Source of the DNA: Pseudomonas sp. TH31
GTDB lineage: Bacteria > Pseudomonadota > Gammaproteobacteria > Pseudomonadales > Pseudomonadaceae
Length of the DNA stretch: 64,000 nt
NCBI RefSeq assembly: GCF_016650815.1
Contig: NZ_JAEKEZ010000033.1
Coordinates: 1 to 64,000 of the forward strand
Reading direction: 5' to 3'
The notes beneath the pieces are model-generated. The model saw only the letters and a program-made list of their open reading frames with translations, was not told the DNA's origin and made no database searches. The first letter of the stretch is position 1, and every line of letters starts with the position of its first letter. Position numbers and translations under genes: made by a program. Shown here piece by piece: positions 45,117-53,997 of this stretch.

Positions 45117-45221
45117 TCACATGAGCGACTGTTTCTTCGATTTGAGGGTGTTCGCAACGCAACCTTGCGCCTTGGCATTCAAGCCACTGACGATAGAGTT
45201 GAGGTTGAAGGTTGCGGACAT
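45117..45221 (-). CDS. Possible 34-residue protein
   Basis: A short frame starting MSATFNLNSIVSGLNAKAQG, preceded by AGGGTG eight bases upstream, lies between the aldolase start and the diguanylate cyclase stop. The sequence is basic at the end. There is little to distinguish it from chance. The rest of this 295-base gap shows no other gene. Confidence 0.25.
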   Translation of the reverse strand: MSATFNLNSIVSGLNAKAQGCVANTLKSKKQSLM

Positions 45222-45286
45222 GTTGCTGACACCCTGATTGAGGCGCCCAGTTTTAAAAGGCTGCGCGCGGTTTGTCAATTGCCTTG

Positions 45287-46222
45287 TCAATCCCGGAAAT
45301 CGCCGAACTCGGCGCACATCCGCCCGTTGTGCTTGGCCTGATACAGCAGCTTGTCGACCTGTTCGACGAAATTCAGTGCGCTATCACCCAGGTGTACGAC
45401 GGTGGTGCCAACGCCGAGGCTCAGGGTCACCAGCGCTGAAACCGACGAAAACTCATGGGGAATGTGCTGCTGGCGAATCAAGTGCAGGCATTTGCGCGCC
45501 ACCAGCCTGGCGGACTCGGCATCGGTTTCCGGCAGCAGCCAGACGAACTCTTCGCCGCCGATCCGGGCGATGAAATCCCGTGGCCGGTTGGCGGCCAGGG
45601 ACAAGGTTTGCGCCACGCGCCGCAGGCATTCGTCACCCTGGATGTGGCCGTAGTGATCGTTGTACTGCTTGAAGTAGTCGATATCCAGAATCAACAGCGA
45701 CAGCGGTAGCCCGGTGCGCTGGGCGTTGCTCCATTCGCGTTCCAGCACGGTGTCGAACATGCGCCGGTTGGCGATGCCGGTGAGGCCGTCCTGGAACGAA
45801 TATTCTTCGAGCTGTTTCTGCAGGCGAATCAGGTGTTCTTCGGTTTTCTTGCGCTCGCTGATGTCGAACATGAAGCCCACCAGCGCCTCCACCTCACCGT
45901 CCTTGCGCACCACGTGCACCACATCGCGAATCCACACGTAGTCGCCGTTTTCGGTCAACGCGCGATAGTCGGCCTCATGGTCGACACCGGCCCGCGATTG
46001 CGACACGCAGAAGTCCACGACGTAGTCGCGGTCATCCGGGTGCATGCGCTCGACCCAGTCATTGACCGAGGTCCAACTGTCCTGCTTCCAGCCCAGCACG
46101 CTTTCGATTTGCGGGCCGATGTAGCTGAACGTCATGGTTTTCCAGTCGATCCGCCAAGGAATCGCCTTGGTCGACTCAAGCAGGGTTTTGTAGACATCGC
46201 TGTCGGTATCGACGGAACTCAT
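45287..46222 (-). CDS. PAS-domain diguanylate cyclase
   Basis: Soluble 311-residue enzyme for cyclic di-GMP synthesis. An N-terminal PAS_3 fold (WRIDWKTMTFSYIGPQIESV to GFMFDISERKKTEEHL) leads by a coiled coil into a GGDEF domain with an intact GGEEF site and an RPRD I-site. No membrane segment is present, so it senses an intracellular cue. Confidence 0.9.
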   Translation of the reverse strand: MSSVDTDSDVYKTLLESTKAIPWRIDWKTMTFSYIGPQIESVLGWKQDSWTSVNDWVERMHPDDRDYVVDFCVSQSRAGVDHEADYRALTENGDYVWIRDVVHVVRKDGEVEALVGFMFDISERKKTEEHLIRLQKQLEEYSFQDGLTGIANRRMFDTVLEREWSNAQRTGLPLSLLILDIDYFKQYNDHYGHIQGDECLRRVAQTLSLAANRPRDFIARIGGEEFVWLLPETDAESARLVARKCLHLIRQQHIPHEFSSVSALVTLSLGVGTTVVHLGDSALNFVEQVDKLLYQAKHNGRMCAEFGDFRD

Positions 46223-46541
46223 AAAGGGCAGGCCTCAAGGAGAAATTCAGGGCCATCATGTTGATACTGCGGTGGCGAAGCAAGCCGGCAGCCGATGAAA
46301 GGCAGCGCAACAGGGCCGTGACGCGATGTGTAGCAGCTGGCGAAGCCTGCGTTCGGTCCGAACGCGGCCCGAACCGAACGCAGGCTTCGCCAGCTGCTAC
46401 AAAGAGCGTGTTTCTCCTGCGATCTTCTGAGCTGAGCGGTATTAGGGCAACAGGCTCTCCTTGAAAGTGCGCAAGATTGTTCAAGCCTTCGGCGGCGTCT
46501 GCTGGCACAGTTGTTGGTCTTTCCATGGGTTGTAGAGCGTT
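46223..46541. other. Divergent spacer with a REP-like hairpin
   Basis: These 319 bases separate the PAS-GGDEF gene from azlC. A long perfect-looking hairpin occupies 46330-46400. The rest should hold the two divergent promoters. No gene is seen. Confidence 0.6.
46330..46400. repeat. Long REP-like hairpin with TCCGAACGCGGCCCGAACC centre
   Basis: Arms GTAGCAGCTGGCGAAGCCTG...GGT and the exact inverse flank a short loop; the stem is about 28 base pairs. The inner mini-hairpin is the GGC-GAA-GCC variant and the centre resembles that at 16591-16634. Confidence 0.9.
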
Positions 46542-47240
46542 ATGTCGAATTCACTCATGCCGCGCACTGCCTTTCTGCGGGGCGCGGCGGCGATCATGCC
46601 GCTGTCCCTGGCCACCGCACCCTGGGGGCTGCTGGCCGGTTCCATGGCCATCGAGGCCAACCTCACGCCCCTGCAAGGTCAGGGCTTGTCGAGCATCGTG
46701 TTTGCCGGTGCCGCGCAACTGGTGGCGATCGGCATGCTCAAGGGCGGGGCCGGGGTCTTTTCGATCCTGCTGACCACGCTGCTGCTGACCTCCCAGCATT
46801 TGCTGTACGGGATGAGCATGCGTTCGGTGATTTCACCGTTGCCGGGTCGCTGGCGGGCGGGGTTGGGCTTTTTGCTCACCGACGAGTTGTTCGCCCTGAC
46901 CAGCCAGCACGACAAACAGCAGTTCAACCGCTGGTACGCCTTGGGCGTGGGGCTGACGTTCTACATTGCCTGGAACCTCTTCACCCTGGCCGGCATCGTG
47001 CTCGGCAGCAGCATTCCGGGCCTGGAACATCTGGGGCTGGACTTCTCCATCGCGGCGACCTTTATCGCCCTGATTACACCCGTGGTGCGTAACGTGCCGA
47101 CGGTGGTCTGTGTGGCGGTGTCGCTGTTCTGTTCGGTGCTGTTCAGCTATTGGCAATGGGGCTCGGCCCTGGTGCTGTCGGGGCTGGCGGGCATGACCGC
47201 CGGGTTTATCTGCAACAAGCTGTATGCGGGGCGTACATGA
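46542..47240 (+). CDS. azlC: Branched-chain amino acid exporter large subunit
   Basis: AzlC-family inner-membrane protein (232 residues). Landmarks are LRGAAAIMPLSLATAPWGLL, SSIVFAGAAQLVAIGML and LTSQHLLYGMSMR. With AzlD it forms a branched-chain amino acid exporter. Its stop overlaps the azlD start (ATGA). Confidence 0.92.
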   Translation: MSNSLMPRTAFLRGAAAIMPLSLATAPWGLLAGSMAIEANLTPLQGQGLSSIVFAGAAQLVAIGMLKGGAGVFSILLTTLLLTSQHLLYGMSMRSVISPLPGRWRAGLGFLLTDELFALTSQHDKQQFNRWYALGVGLTFYIAWNLFTLAGIVLGSSIPGLEHLGLDFSIAATFIALITPVVRNVPTVVCVAVSLFCSVLFSYWQWGSALVLSGLAGMTAGFICNKLYAGRT

Positions 47241-47551
47241 TCGTTTGGGCAGTGATTATCGGCATGGGCGTGTTGGTGTTTCTGAACCGCTACGTGTTTC
47301 TTGAGCCGCGATTGCCAGTGCGCTTGAGCAGCAATGCGCGGCAGTTTCTCGGGTTTGCGGTGCCGGGCATGCTCACGGCCATCTGCGGGCCGATTGTGTT
47401 TATGCCGGACAAACAATTGAACCGGCAGTGGGACAACCCTTATTTGCTCAGTTCGCTGGTGGCGGTGGGGCTGGTGCTTTATACCCGTAACACGCTACTC
47501 AGCATGCTGTTGAGCATGGGCTTCTTCTTTTTGCTGCGCTGGTGGCTGTAG
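47237..47551 (+). CDS. azlD: Branched-chain amino acid exporter small subunit
   Basis: A 104-residue, four-helix AzlD protein (MIVWAVIIGMGVLVFLNRYV, LGFAVPGMLTAICGPIV, LLSSLVAVGLVLYTRNTLL). It overlaps azlC by four bases, so the two are translated together. Confidence 0.9.
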   Translation: MIVWAVIIGMGVLVFLNRYVFLEPRLPVRLSSNARQFLGFAVPGMLTAICGPIVFMPDKQLNRQWDNPYLLSSLVAVGLVLYTRNTLLSMLLSMGFFFLLRWWL

Positions 47552-47617
47552 GCCGGGGTGGCGAAACTGTTCTACGCTTAAAGCTGATATCTGATCGCTT
47601 CAGGAAGAGAGGTGGAC

Positions 47618-47776
47618 ATGGCAACCGATCCAAAACAGCCGGACCTGGATGAAGGCACGGATGAGCCGAGCGAAGAAGAGATTGAGCGCCAGAGACGCTC
47701 GACGCCGGACTGGAAGCATCCTGACGACGGTAAAGAACTGTCAGATCGCGACGTAGAAATTCCGCTTAAACCTTAA
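47618..47776 (+). CDS. Small acidic hypothetical protein
   Basis: A 52-residue charged protein (MATDPKQPDLDEGTDEPSEE, then STPDWKHPDDGKELSDRDVE and ending IPLKP). GAGAGGTGG precedes the ATG. The conserved-looking end HPDDGKELSDxDVEIPLKP suggests a real gene family in the genus. It is soluble and probably disordered. Function unknown. Confidence 0.65.
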   Translation: MATDPKQPDLDEGTDEPSEEEIERQRRSTPDWKHPDDGKELSDRDVEIPLKP

Positions 47777-47780
47777 AGTC

Positions 47781-47843
47781 AAAAGATCGCAGCCTTCGGG
47801 GATTGTGTTTCTATGTAGGAGCTGCCGAAGGCTGCGATCTTTT
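47781..47843. repeat. Paired REP hairpin with damaged left arm
   Basis: Arms AAAAGATCGCAGCCTTCGG (47781-47799) and its inverse (47825-47843). The left copy lacks its CAGCTCCTAC half while the right copy keeps it. Confidence 0.85.
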
Positions 47844-47851
47844 AAGCAGCA

Positions 47852-48079
47852 TCAAATCGCTTCATTCCAGCGTATTTGCGTAATACCCAATTGCAACGCT
47901 TTGTCCCGCGCGGTTTCGAGGTTGGTGTAGGAGGCAATCTTGTGGCCGGATTCGGGATAAGCGTGTGCCGAGGCCGAATGAATTGCCTGCACATCGGAAA
48001 ACCCCACCGCCAGTTTGAAAAAGTGCCGGCGCACACCGTCGAGCAGATAATGCACGGCATAAGGAACAAGTTCGCTCAT
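47852..48079 (-). CDS. Small hypothetical protein
   Basis: A 75-residue protein starting MSELVPYAVHYLLDGVRRHF. A very strong AGGAGG site, five bases before the ATG at 48079, decides the start over a longer frame. The pattern (HYxLDG..RRxF, then an alpha-helical SDVQAIHSASAHA) is like a widespread small Pseudomonas family. Function unknown. Confidence 0.7.
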   Translation of the reverse strand: MSELVPYAVHYLLDGVRRHFFKLAVGFSDVQAIHSASAHAYPESGHKIASYTNLETARDKALQLGITQIRWNEAI

Positions 48080-48270
48080 GTATTCCTCCTGAAGCCAGCC
48101 AAAACTTTGGCCCAGTCGTCGAATAGGGAACTTAGAGGGATCTGCGGTATTGGCGTCATGCAGAAATGGCTCTCCTGAAAAAGAAGCTGGTTGAGCCTCT
48201 TTATTCAGAGTGTTTCCGTTCAGGGTTCGTTCAGTTCTTATGCAGTATTCGCCCGCAAGCATTGCCCTGG

Positions 48271-48426
48271 TGTCCTGTCTCGCAAATAGTGTTCCTTTTT
48301 AACGGCGTCTGTTGCCGTCATGCTGAGTTGCCGCTCCTCGCCATCACTGGCGATGACTCGTCGCGGCGCCTTGCCTGACGACGACAGCCACTCGTCAAAA
48401 GAGCAACGTATTTGTGAGACAGGACA
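48271..48426. mobile_element. MITE-like element with 18-bp terminal inverted repeats
   Basis: Ends TGTCCTGTCTCGCAAATA and TATTTGTGAGACAGGACA match as inverted repeats at 17 of 18 positions. Flanking tetramers are CTGG on the left and CTAG on the right, a possible imperfect target duplication. The interior is about 120 bases and has no transposase. The right end abuts the stop codon of the next gene. Confidence 0.7.
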
Positions 48427-48699
48427 CTAGACGTCTTCCCGCTGAGGGAAGTCGGGATGCGCGGCTCGATAACCGAGTGTTTTATCGATCCAGGCATTAA
48501 GTTCATTCACCATCACCGGCGGCTTGCCCGGATAGTGTTGCAGGGTTGAGCGCAGCGTGCTGTTGATGTCAGCGATTGAGCGCAGGTTTCGAGTCTTTAT
48601 GTAATGGCTGATAAAGCAGTCGAGTTGCAAACGTTCTGTCATCGAAAGGTAGACACACTCCAGCCCGCCGACTTGATGGGTTGCAAAATCGTCGCGCAC
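48427..48699 (-). CDS. Hypothetical protein with gene end at the mobile element
   Basis: A 90-residue soluble protein (start GTG 48699: MRDDFATHQVGGLECVYLSM; an internal ATG at 48642 gives MTERLQLDCFISHYIKTRN). The C-terminal part has an LNAWIDKTLGYRAAHPDFP pattern. Its TAG stop (48427-48429) lies right at the CTAG flanking the MITE-like element, so the original 3' end may have been altered by the insertion. Function unknown. Confidence 0.55.
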   Translation of the reverse strand: MRDDFATHQVGGLECVYLSMTERLQLDCFISHYIKTRNLRSIADINSTLRSTLQHYPGKPPVMVNELNAWIDKTLGYRAAHPDFPQREDV

Positions 48700-48977
48700 T
48701 GGTTTCTCTGCAAGGTATATAAAAGTTGTCGGGATTTCTTTGGGTTGCTGACTCTTTGGGCAATTGGGCGATGCTTATGGAAATACGGCGCGCATGCTAT
48801 CTGTAGTCATTCTGAATGTAGGTATGACGGTTGAAATGTCAAACCAGCGGTTGATGCGCAAAATGGCCGCGCTTATATCAGTGTCTCGTTACTGAAACAC
48901 TCGATGTACGTTTGAGTTTTCAATTTTTACAGGCAGGTTCATCAGGCGCCGGCTGAAGATTTTCAGCCTTATCTGCG

Positions 48978-49690
48978 TCAGATGACATGCGCCCGCTGCA
49001 ACTCGGTCAATGCCAACGCCTTGAGTCGTGCGAGCAACGGATCGCGCCGATCACGGGGATGGGCCAGGTCTACCGCCAGTTCCTGGCGAATGCTGCTCGG
49101 GCGATTGTCCATCACCAGCACCCGGTCACTCAGGTACAGCGCTTCATCGACATCATGGGTCACCAGCAGCAGGGCGATGGCGTGGCGCTCGGCCAGTTGC
49201 AGCAGCAGGTCCTGGAGTTTCATCCGGGTGAAGGCGTCGACCGCGCTGAACGGTTCGTCCAACAACAGCACCTGCGGGCGTGAATACAAGCCGCGAGCAA
49301 TCGCCACCCGTTGTGCCATGCCGCCGGACAAGGCCTTGGGCAATGCCTGGGCGAAACCGCCGAGGCCGACTTCTTCGATCAGTTGCGCGACCCAGGCCTT
49401 GTCGTAATGACTGTCGGCGCTAAAACCGATGTTTTGTTCCACCGTCAGCCACGGCATCAGCCGCGGTTCCTGGAACACAAACGCCACTTCGCCGGCATTG
49501 TTGCGCAACTCACCCTGAAAATCTTTCTCCAGCCCGGCAACGATTCGCAGCAGCGTGCTTTTGCCGCAACCGCTGGGGCCCAGCAAGCTGACGGCTTCCA
49601 GGGCCGCAATTGCAGGTGAATGTTGTTGAGCACGGTGGTGGCGGCGAAAGTTTTGCGCTCCACCCGAATGTCCAGCAGGTGTTCGGTCAT
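48978..49690 (-). CDS. Sulfonate/nitrate-type ABC transporter ATPase (frameshifted)
   Basis: ATPase of the SsuB/TauB group, about 237 residues. MTEHLLDIRVERKTFAATTV is in one frame and VSLLGPSGCGKSTLLRIV in another. Adding one base to the three-G run at 49601-49603 (C on the coding strand) gives HLQLRPLEAVSLLG and restores the gene. Walker A GPSGCGKST, signature LSGGMAQRVAIARGL and Walker B VLLLDEPFSAVD are intact. It follows its permease by three bases. Confidence 0.8.
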
Positions 49691-49693
49691 GGC

Positions 49694-50530
49694 TCAACCC
49701 TCTGCGCTTTGGCCGTTGAACGTGTCGCGCCAGGCCAGGAAGCGTTTCTCCAGGCCGGCGAGGATGCCGTCGCTGAGTTTGCCCAGTACCGCCAGCACGA
49801 TGATGGCGGCCAGGACGATGTCCGGACGTGAGGTTTCGCGGCCGTCACTGAGCAGATAGCCCAGGCCTTTGGTCGCGGCGATCAGTTCGGCGGCCACCAG
49901 AAACATCCAGGCCAGGCTCATGCCACTGCGCAGTCCGGTGAACAGGCCGGGCAGGGCGGCGGGCAACAAAATCCGCCGCACCAGCCGGCCCCGACTGAAA
50001 CCATACATCTGCCCGACTTCCACCAGTTTGCGGTCGATGTCGCGGATCGCCGCGACGCCGTTGAGGTACACCGGGAAGAAGGCGCCGATGGCGATCAGGA
50101 CGATTTTCGAGGTCTCGTCGATGCCCAGCCATAGCAGCAACAGCGGCACCCAGGCCAGGCTCGGAATCGAACGCAGACCGGCGAAGGTCGGCTCCAGATA
50201 CGCTTCGGCTTCGCGGCTCAAACCGACCCACGCGGCAAACACCAAGGCCAGGCTCGCGCCGATGGCGAACCCCGGCAGCACCCGCAACAGACTGGCGCTG
50301 ATGTGCTTCCATAGCGCGCCTTCAGCCAGATCATTCAGGGTCAGGGCCACGTCGCTGGGGGCGGGCATTTGGTAGGCAGGCAACCAGCCGATGCGTACGA
50401 CGAATTCCAGCACGATGATGATCAGCATCGGCAGGGCGAGACCTTTGAGGCGTCGTTTCCAGGCGTTGCCCAGGCGACGCGGTGCGGGCAATGCCAGAGG
50501 GGCGGGGAGGTTTTTGCTTTTGCTGGTCAT
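49694..50530 (-). CDS. Sulfonate/nitrate-type ABC transporter permease
   Basis: SsuC/TauC-like inner-membrane permease (278 residues) with the EAA-like loop (VGQMYGFSRGRLVRRILLPA) and SLAWMFLVAAELIAATKGLG. It follows its binding protein after a REP hairpin and precedes the ATPase. Confidence 0.9.
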   Translation of the reverse strand: MTSKSKNLPAPLALPAPRRLGNAWKRRLKGLALPMLIIIVLEFVVRIGWLPAYQMPAPSDVALTLNDLAEGALWKHISASLLRVLPGFAIGASLALVFAAWVGLSREAEAYLEPTFAGLRSIPSLAWVPLLLLWLGIDETSKIVLIAIGAFFPVYLNGVAAIRDIDRKLVEVGQMYGFSRGRLVRRILLPAALPGLFTGLRSGMSLAWMFLVAAELIAATKGLGYLLSDGRETSRPDIVLAAIIVLAVLGKLSDGILAGLEKRFLAWRDTFNGQSAEG

Positions 50531-50550
50531 GGTTTTCTCCAGACAAGATC

Positions 50551-50627
50551 AAAAGATCGCAGCCTGCGGCAGCTCCTACAGTGGGATATGCGTTCCCCTG
50601 TAGGAGCTGCCGCAGGCTGCGATCTTT
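50551..50627. repeat. Paired REP hairpin with GCC-GCA-GGC inner stem
   Basis: Arms AAAAGATCGCAGCCTGCGGC and the inverse, a third inner-hairpin variant (CTGCCGCAGG). It lies inside the operon, between the binding-protein and permease genes, where it may favour higher expression of the binding protein. Confidence 0.9.
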
Positions 50628-50631
50628 GCTT

Positions 50632-51600
50632 TTATTGACGACCGGTGTCGATCAGTTGATCAATGACCTGGTCGACATTCACCCCACGGCGAACCAGTTC
50701 TTCGGACACCAGAATCGGCGCCGCTGCCTTGGAGGCGAGCACATCCCTGGCGGTCAATTGCGGGCTGCTCAGGTCGGTTCGCGACAGTTGCAGTTTGGCC
50801 ACTTCCAGCGGCAGGCCGGATTCGCTGGCGAGCAGTTTCGCCAGTTCTTCCGGGTTTTCAACCGCCCATTCCCGCGCCTGTTCATAGGCGTTGAGCACGG
50901 TTTTAATGGTTTCCGGGTGTTCCCTGGCGTAGCTGTCAGTGACGCTGACCACGCCGTAACTGTTGAAGCTGGTGTTGCGATAGAGCAAGCGGGATCCGGC
51001 CTGTACCTGGCTGGCGGCCATGTGCGGGTCAAGCCCGGCCCAGGCGTCGACGTCACCTTTTTCCAGCGCGGTGCGACCATCCGGATGCTGCAAGTGCACC
51101 AGTTCCACATCGTCCTTGCTCAAGCCTGCCTGTTGCAGGCTACGCAACGTAAACAGGTACGGATCGGTGCCTTTGGTGGCGGCGATTTTCTTGCCTTTCA
51201 GATCGGCCACGGTCTTGTAGGGCGAATCCTTGCGCACCACCAACGCGGTCCATTCGGCGCGACTGTAAACGTACACCGACTTGATCGGGCTGCCGTTGGC
51301 CCGACTCAGCACAGCCGCGAGGCTGGCGGAGGAGGCGAAGTCAACGCCACCACTGTTCAGGTATTCCAGAGAGCGGTTGCTGCCTTGGCTCAGCACCCAG
51401 CCGACTTGCGTCCGGGGCAGGGCTTTTTCCAGGAAGCCGAAGTGCTTGAGCACCAGGCTGACTGGCGAGTAATAGGCGTAATCCAGATGCACTTCGGCCG
51501 GTGTCGTTTCGGCGGCCTGGGCCAGGGGTTGCAGGCCCAGGGCCAACGCGACGGCGCTGATCAGATACCTGGCTTTGGGAAAGTGGAAGAGGGGGTTCAT
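50632..51600 (-). CDS. Aliphatic-sulfonate-type ABC substrate-binding protein
   Basis: A 322-residue periplasmic protein of the SsuA family. Signal peptide to about residue 29 (LQPLAQAA). VHLDYAYYSPVSLVLKHFGF, GGVDFASSASLAAVLSRA and PYKTVADLKGKKIAATKGTD are typical. It binds an alkanesulfonate or similar molecule. First gene of the minus-strand importer; its promoter region is shared with a divergent second binding protein. Confidence 0.88.
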   Translation of the reverse strand: MNPLFHFPKARYLISAVALALGLQPLAQAAETTPAEVHLDYAYYSPVSLVLKHFGFLEKALPRTQVGWVLSQGSNRSLEYLNSGGVDFASSASLAAVLSRANGSPIKSVYVYSRAEWTALVVRKDSPYKTVADLKGKKIAATKGTDPYLFTLRSLQQAGLSKDDVELVHLQHPDGRTALEKGDVDAWAGLDPHMAASQVQAGSRLLYRNTSFNSYGVVSVTDSYAREHPETIKTVLNAYEQAREWAVENPEELAKLLASESGLPLEVAKLQLSRTDLSSPQLTARDVLASKAAAPILVSEELVRRGVNVDQVIDQLIDTGRQ

Positions 51601-51894
51601 GGGCGCAACTCCGGCAAGGCAACGGGATTCTTATGTCCTGATTATTGGTTTTTATGAATGCTTCCTGCATAAAAGGAATATTGCAGGCTCTGTGCCATAT
51701 GTTGGATTTCACTGTTTACGAGGCTTTTTGGAATTTTTTAGGGGATTCGATGTGCGCAACGAGACAGTCTGTTGCGCCGCTGTTGCCGGGCAAACACTGA
51801 CCGTTACGGGTCATGAGCTTATGCATAAATAGAATTTAAAAAGCTTTCTATAAGAGCGTTATGGTCTATCGGAACAACACCTCCGGAGCCTCCG
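51601..51894. promoter_or_regulatory. AT-rich divergent promoter region
   Basis: The 294-base gap between two divergent binding-protein genes is clearly AT-richer than its surroundings, with GCATAAAAGGAATATTGCAG and TTATGCATAAATAGAATTTA stretches. The latter contains a TTATGCATAA palindrome (51819-51828). It probably holds sulfur-responsive promoter elements, but no CysB or Cbl site could be assigned. Confidence 0.45.
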
Positions 51895-52842
51895 ATGAAC
51901 CTGTCCCGTTTCCTGCGCAGCCTGCTGACCAGCGCGCTGCTTGCTGCACCATTTGCCTACGCCGCCGATCCCGTCGTCTTGCATATCGGTGACCAGAACT
52001 ACTACAACGTCCGCGCCTCGGTGGAGGCTTCAGGGGTGTTGGAAGGAGCGCTTTATACCGTCGACTGGAAACACTTCCAGGCCGCCGCACCGCTGGCTGA
52101 AGCGCTGAACACCGGCGCGCTGGACCTGGGCTTTCTCGGCGATTCGGGCTTTCTGTTCCTCGCCGCCAAGCAAGCGCCGGTGAAGCTGATTGGCGTGTCA
52201 CGGCAGAACCCGGACACCATCGCCTTGTTGGTGCCCAAGGACTCACCGGTCAAAACCATCGCCGACCTCAAGGGCAAGAAAGTCGCCTATTGGCCCGGCG
52301 CGTGGAGCCAGCAACTGACCTTGCGTGCCCTGGAGAACGCCGACCTGCCGGACGACTACGTCGACTTCATCAAGCTGATGCCGATCGACGCTGCGGCAGC
52401 GTTGCCCCAAGGCAGCATTGACGCGTTTCCGATTTGGGAACCGTACATTTCCCAGCAGATTCTGTTCTCCGGCGCCCGGCCGATTCTGACTGCCAAAAAC
52501 CTGATGCCCGGCCTTAGTGCGATTGCGGCCTCGACGCCTTCAATCGACAGTAAACGCGAAGCCATCGCCGACTTCCTCGGGCGCCTGAAAAAGGCCCGGG
52601 CCTGGGTCGACAACCACACCGACGAATATGCCGACCTCTGGGCGAAGAAAGCCAACCTCGATCAGGACGTCTCACGCCATTGGTTGCGCCAGGCACACAT
52701 GAGCGTCGGCCCGGTCGATCAGCAAGCGGCGGCGGACTTGCAGAGCACCGCGGACTTCCTGTTCAAGGTCAAGGCACTGCCGGCAGCACTGGCGACGGCA
52801 CCGATTATCGACCGTTCGTTCCAGCAGGCGTTGGCGCAGTAA
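51895..52842 (+). CDS. Second ABC substrate-binding protein (NMT1/TauA-like)
   Basis: A 315-residue periplasmic protein: signal peptide to about residue 23 (PFAYAADP), then VVLHIGDQNYYNVRASVEAS and the family segments LDLGFLGDSGFLFLAAKQAP, SPVKTIADLKGKKVAYWPGA. It resembles sulfonate/nitrate/thiamine-precursor binders. There is no adjacent ATPase or permease on its strand; it may share the importer encoded by the divergent operon. Confidence 0.85.
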   Translation: MNLSRFLRSLLTSALLAAPFAYAADPVVLHIGDQNYYNVRASVEASGVLEGALYTVDWKHFQAAAPLAEALNTGALDLGFLGDSGFLFLAAKQAPVKLIGVSRQNPDTIALLVPKDSPVKTIADLKGKKVAYWPGAWSQQLTLRALENADLPDDYVDFIKLMPIDAAAALPQGSIDAFPIWEPYISQQILFSGARPILTAKNLMPGLSAIAASTPSIDSKREAIADFLGRLKKARAWVDNHTDEYADLWAKKANLDQDVSRHWLRQAHMSVGPVDQQAAADLQSTADFLFKVKALPAALATAPIIDRSFQQALAQ

Positions 52843-52888
52843 TCCGTGAGCACTTGAACCAAAACTGTGTACCCTGATCCAACCTGAG

Positions 52889-52906
52889 CCCGCAGGCACC
52901 TGCGGG
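52889..52906 (+). terminator. Short GC hairpin after the binding protein
   Basis: CCCGCAGG and CCTGCGGG arms with a two-base loop, about 50 bases past the stop. No T run, so only a possible terminator. Confidence 0.5.
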
Positions 52907-52981
52907 TCCATTGGAGGATCACCGGGCGAGGGGTTTTTGCCATTAACGTGACGACCGCAACGGTCTGGCCCAAGGCAAAAC

Positions 52982-53881
52982 ATGACGCAACTGTTCAAGG
53001 TTCTATCGGCGCTCACCCTGGTTGTCGGGCTGGCGGGCTGTATCGCGGCTCCGATCGAGATGACGCCCCAGACGCAACAGCGCCTGCAAGCGCAGCCGCC
53101 GATCCGTTTTCTGCTGACTTTCGATGACGGCCCCAGTGCATCGAGCTTCTGGAACCCGACCGATACCGTGCTCGACAGCCTCGCGCAAAACCCGGTGCAG
53201 CCGAACATCAAAGCGGTGTTCTTTGTGCAGACCGGCGCGCCACGGGCCGGCGACAGCGACATCGGTCGCCGGGTCATGCATCGCGAGCATGCCGAGGGGC
53301 AAATCCTCGGTTTTCACACCGCCACCCACTGGCACACCAATCATCGCTCGCTGAGTCCTGAAGATCTGGAACAGTCACTGACCAAAGGCAGTGCCGACAT
53401 CGCCGCGATCACCGGGGCGCCGCCGACCCTGGTGCGTCCGCCGTTCTGGAATTACGACAAACGCACCTTCGCCGCGTATCAGCAACATGGCATGCACGTG
53501 TTGTTGACCGACCTGAGCGCCAATGACGGCAAGATCTGGGGCTTCAACGCCAGCCCCCGGCGACGGGCGAACATGCTGCGTCAGCTCTCGGAAGTCCGTG
53601 AGCGTATTGCCCAGGGTGAACTGCCGACAGTCGACGGGGTGATTCCGGTGGTGGTGACTTTCCACGACCTCAATCGCTACACCGCCCGGCACACCCGCGA
53701 ATACCTGCAAATCCTGCTCGACAGCGCCAGCGCTACCGGGGTGAAAACCGCGCCGAAGCCGTTTTATGACGATCAAGCCCAGTTGCTCCGAGCGGCGATG
53801 GCCCGTACGGTCACCGAAAGTTCAGAACCGGTCCGTTTGCCGGGGATCTGGAACTGGTTTTGGGATGGGGATAGCCATTGA
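52982..53881 (+). CDS. Polysaccharide deacetylase lipoprotein
   Basis: A 299-residue probable lipoprotein: lipobox ending LAGC (Cys20) after a hydrophobic signal. The NodB-type deacetylase has TFDDGPSAS (motif 1, with the catalytic and metal Asp), FHTATHWHT (motif 2, metal histidines), RPPFWNYDKR (motif 3) and VVTFHDLN (motif 5). It may modify exopolysaccharide or peptidoglycan in the periplasm. Substrate unknown. Confidence 0.88.
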   Translation: MTQLFKVLSALTLVVGLAGCIAAPIEMTPQTQQRLQAQPPIRFLLTFDDGPSASSFWNPTDTVLDSLAQNPVQPNIKAVFFVQTGAPRAGDSDIGRRVMHREHAEGQILGFHTATHWHTNHRSLSPEDLEQSLTKGSADIAAITGAPPTLVRPPFWNYDKRTFAAYQQHGMHVLLTDLSANDGKIWGFNASPRRRANMLRQLSEVRERIAQGELPTVDGVIPVVVTFHDLNRYTARHTREYLQILLDSASATGVKTAPKPFYDDQAQLLRAAMARTVTESSEPVRLPGIWNWFWDGDSH

Positions 53882-53997
53882 AATTTGCCAAAGTGAGACG
53901 CAGATAACACTTATTGTTGGTATTCGCGGGCGCAAAAAGGAAAGCGGATCTATGCTGTTCAGATTGGATCCGATCAACAGCCATGGAGGCCCCCGTC

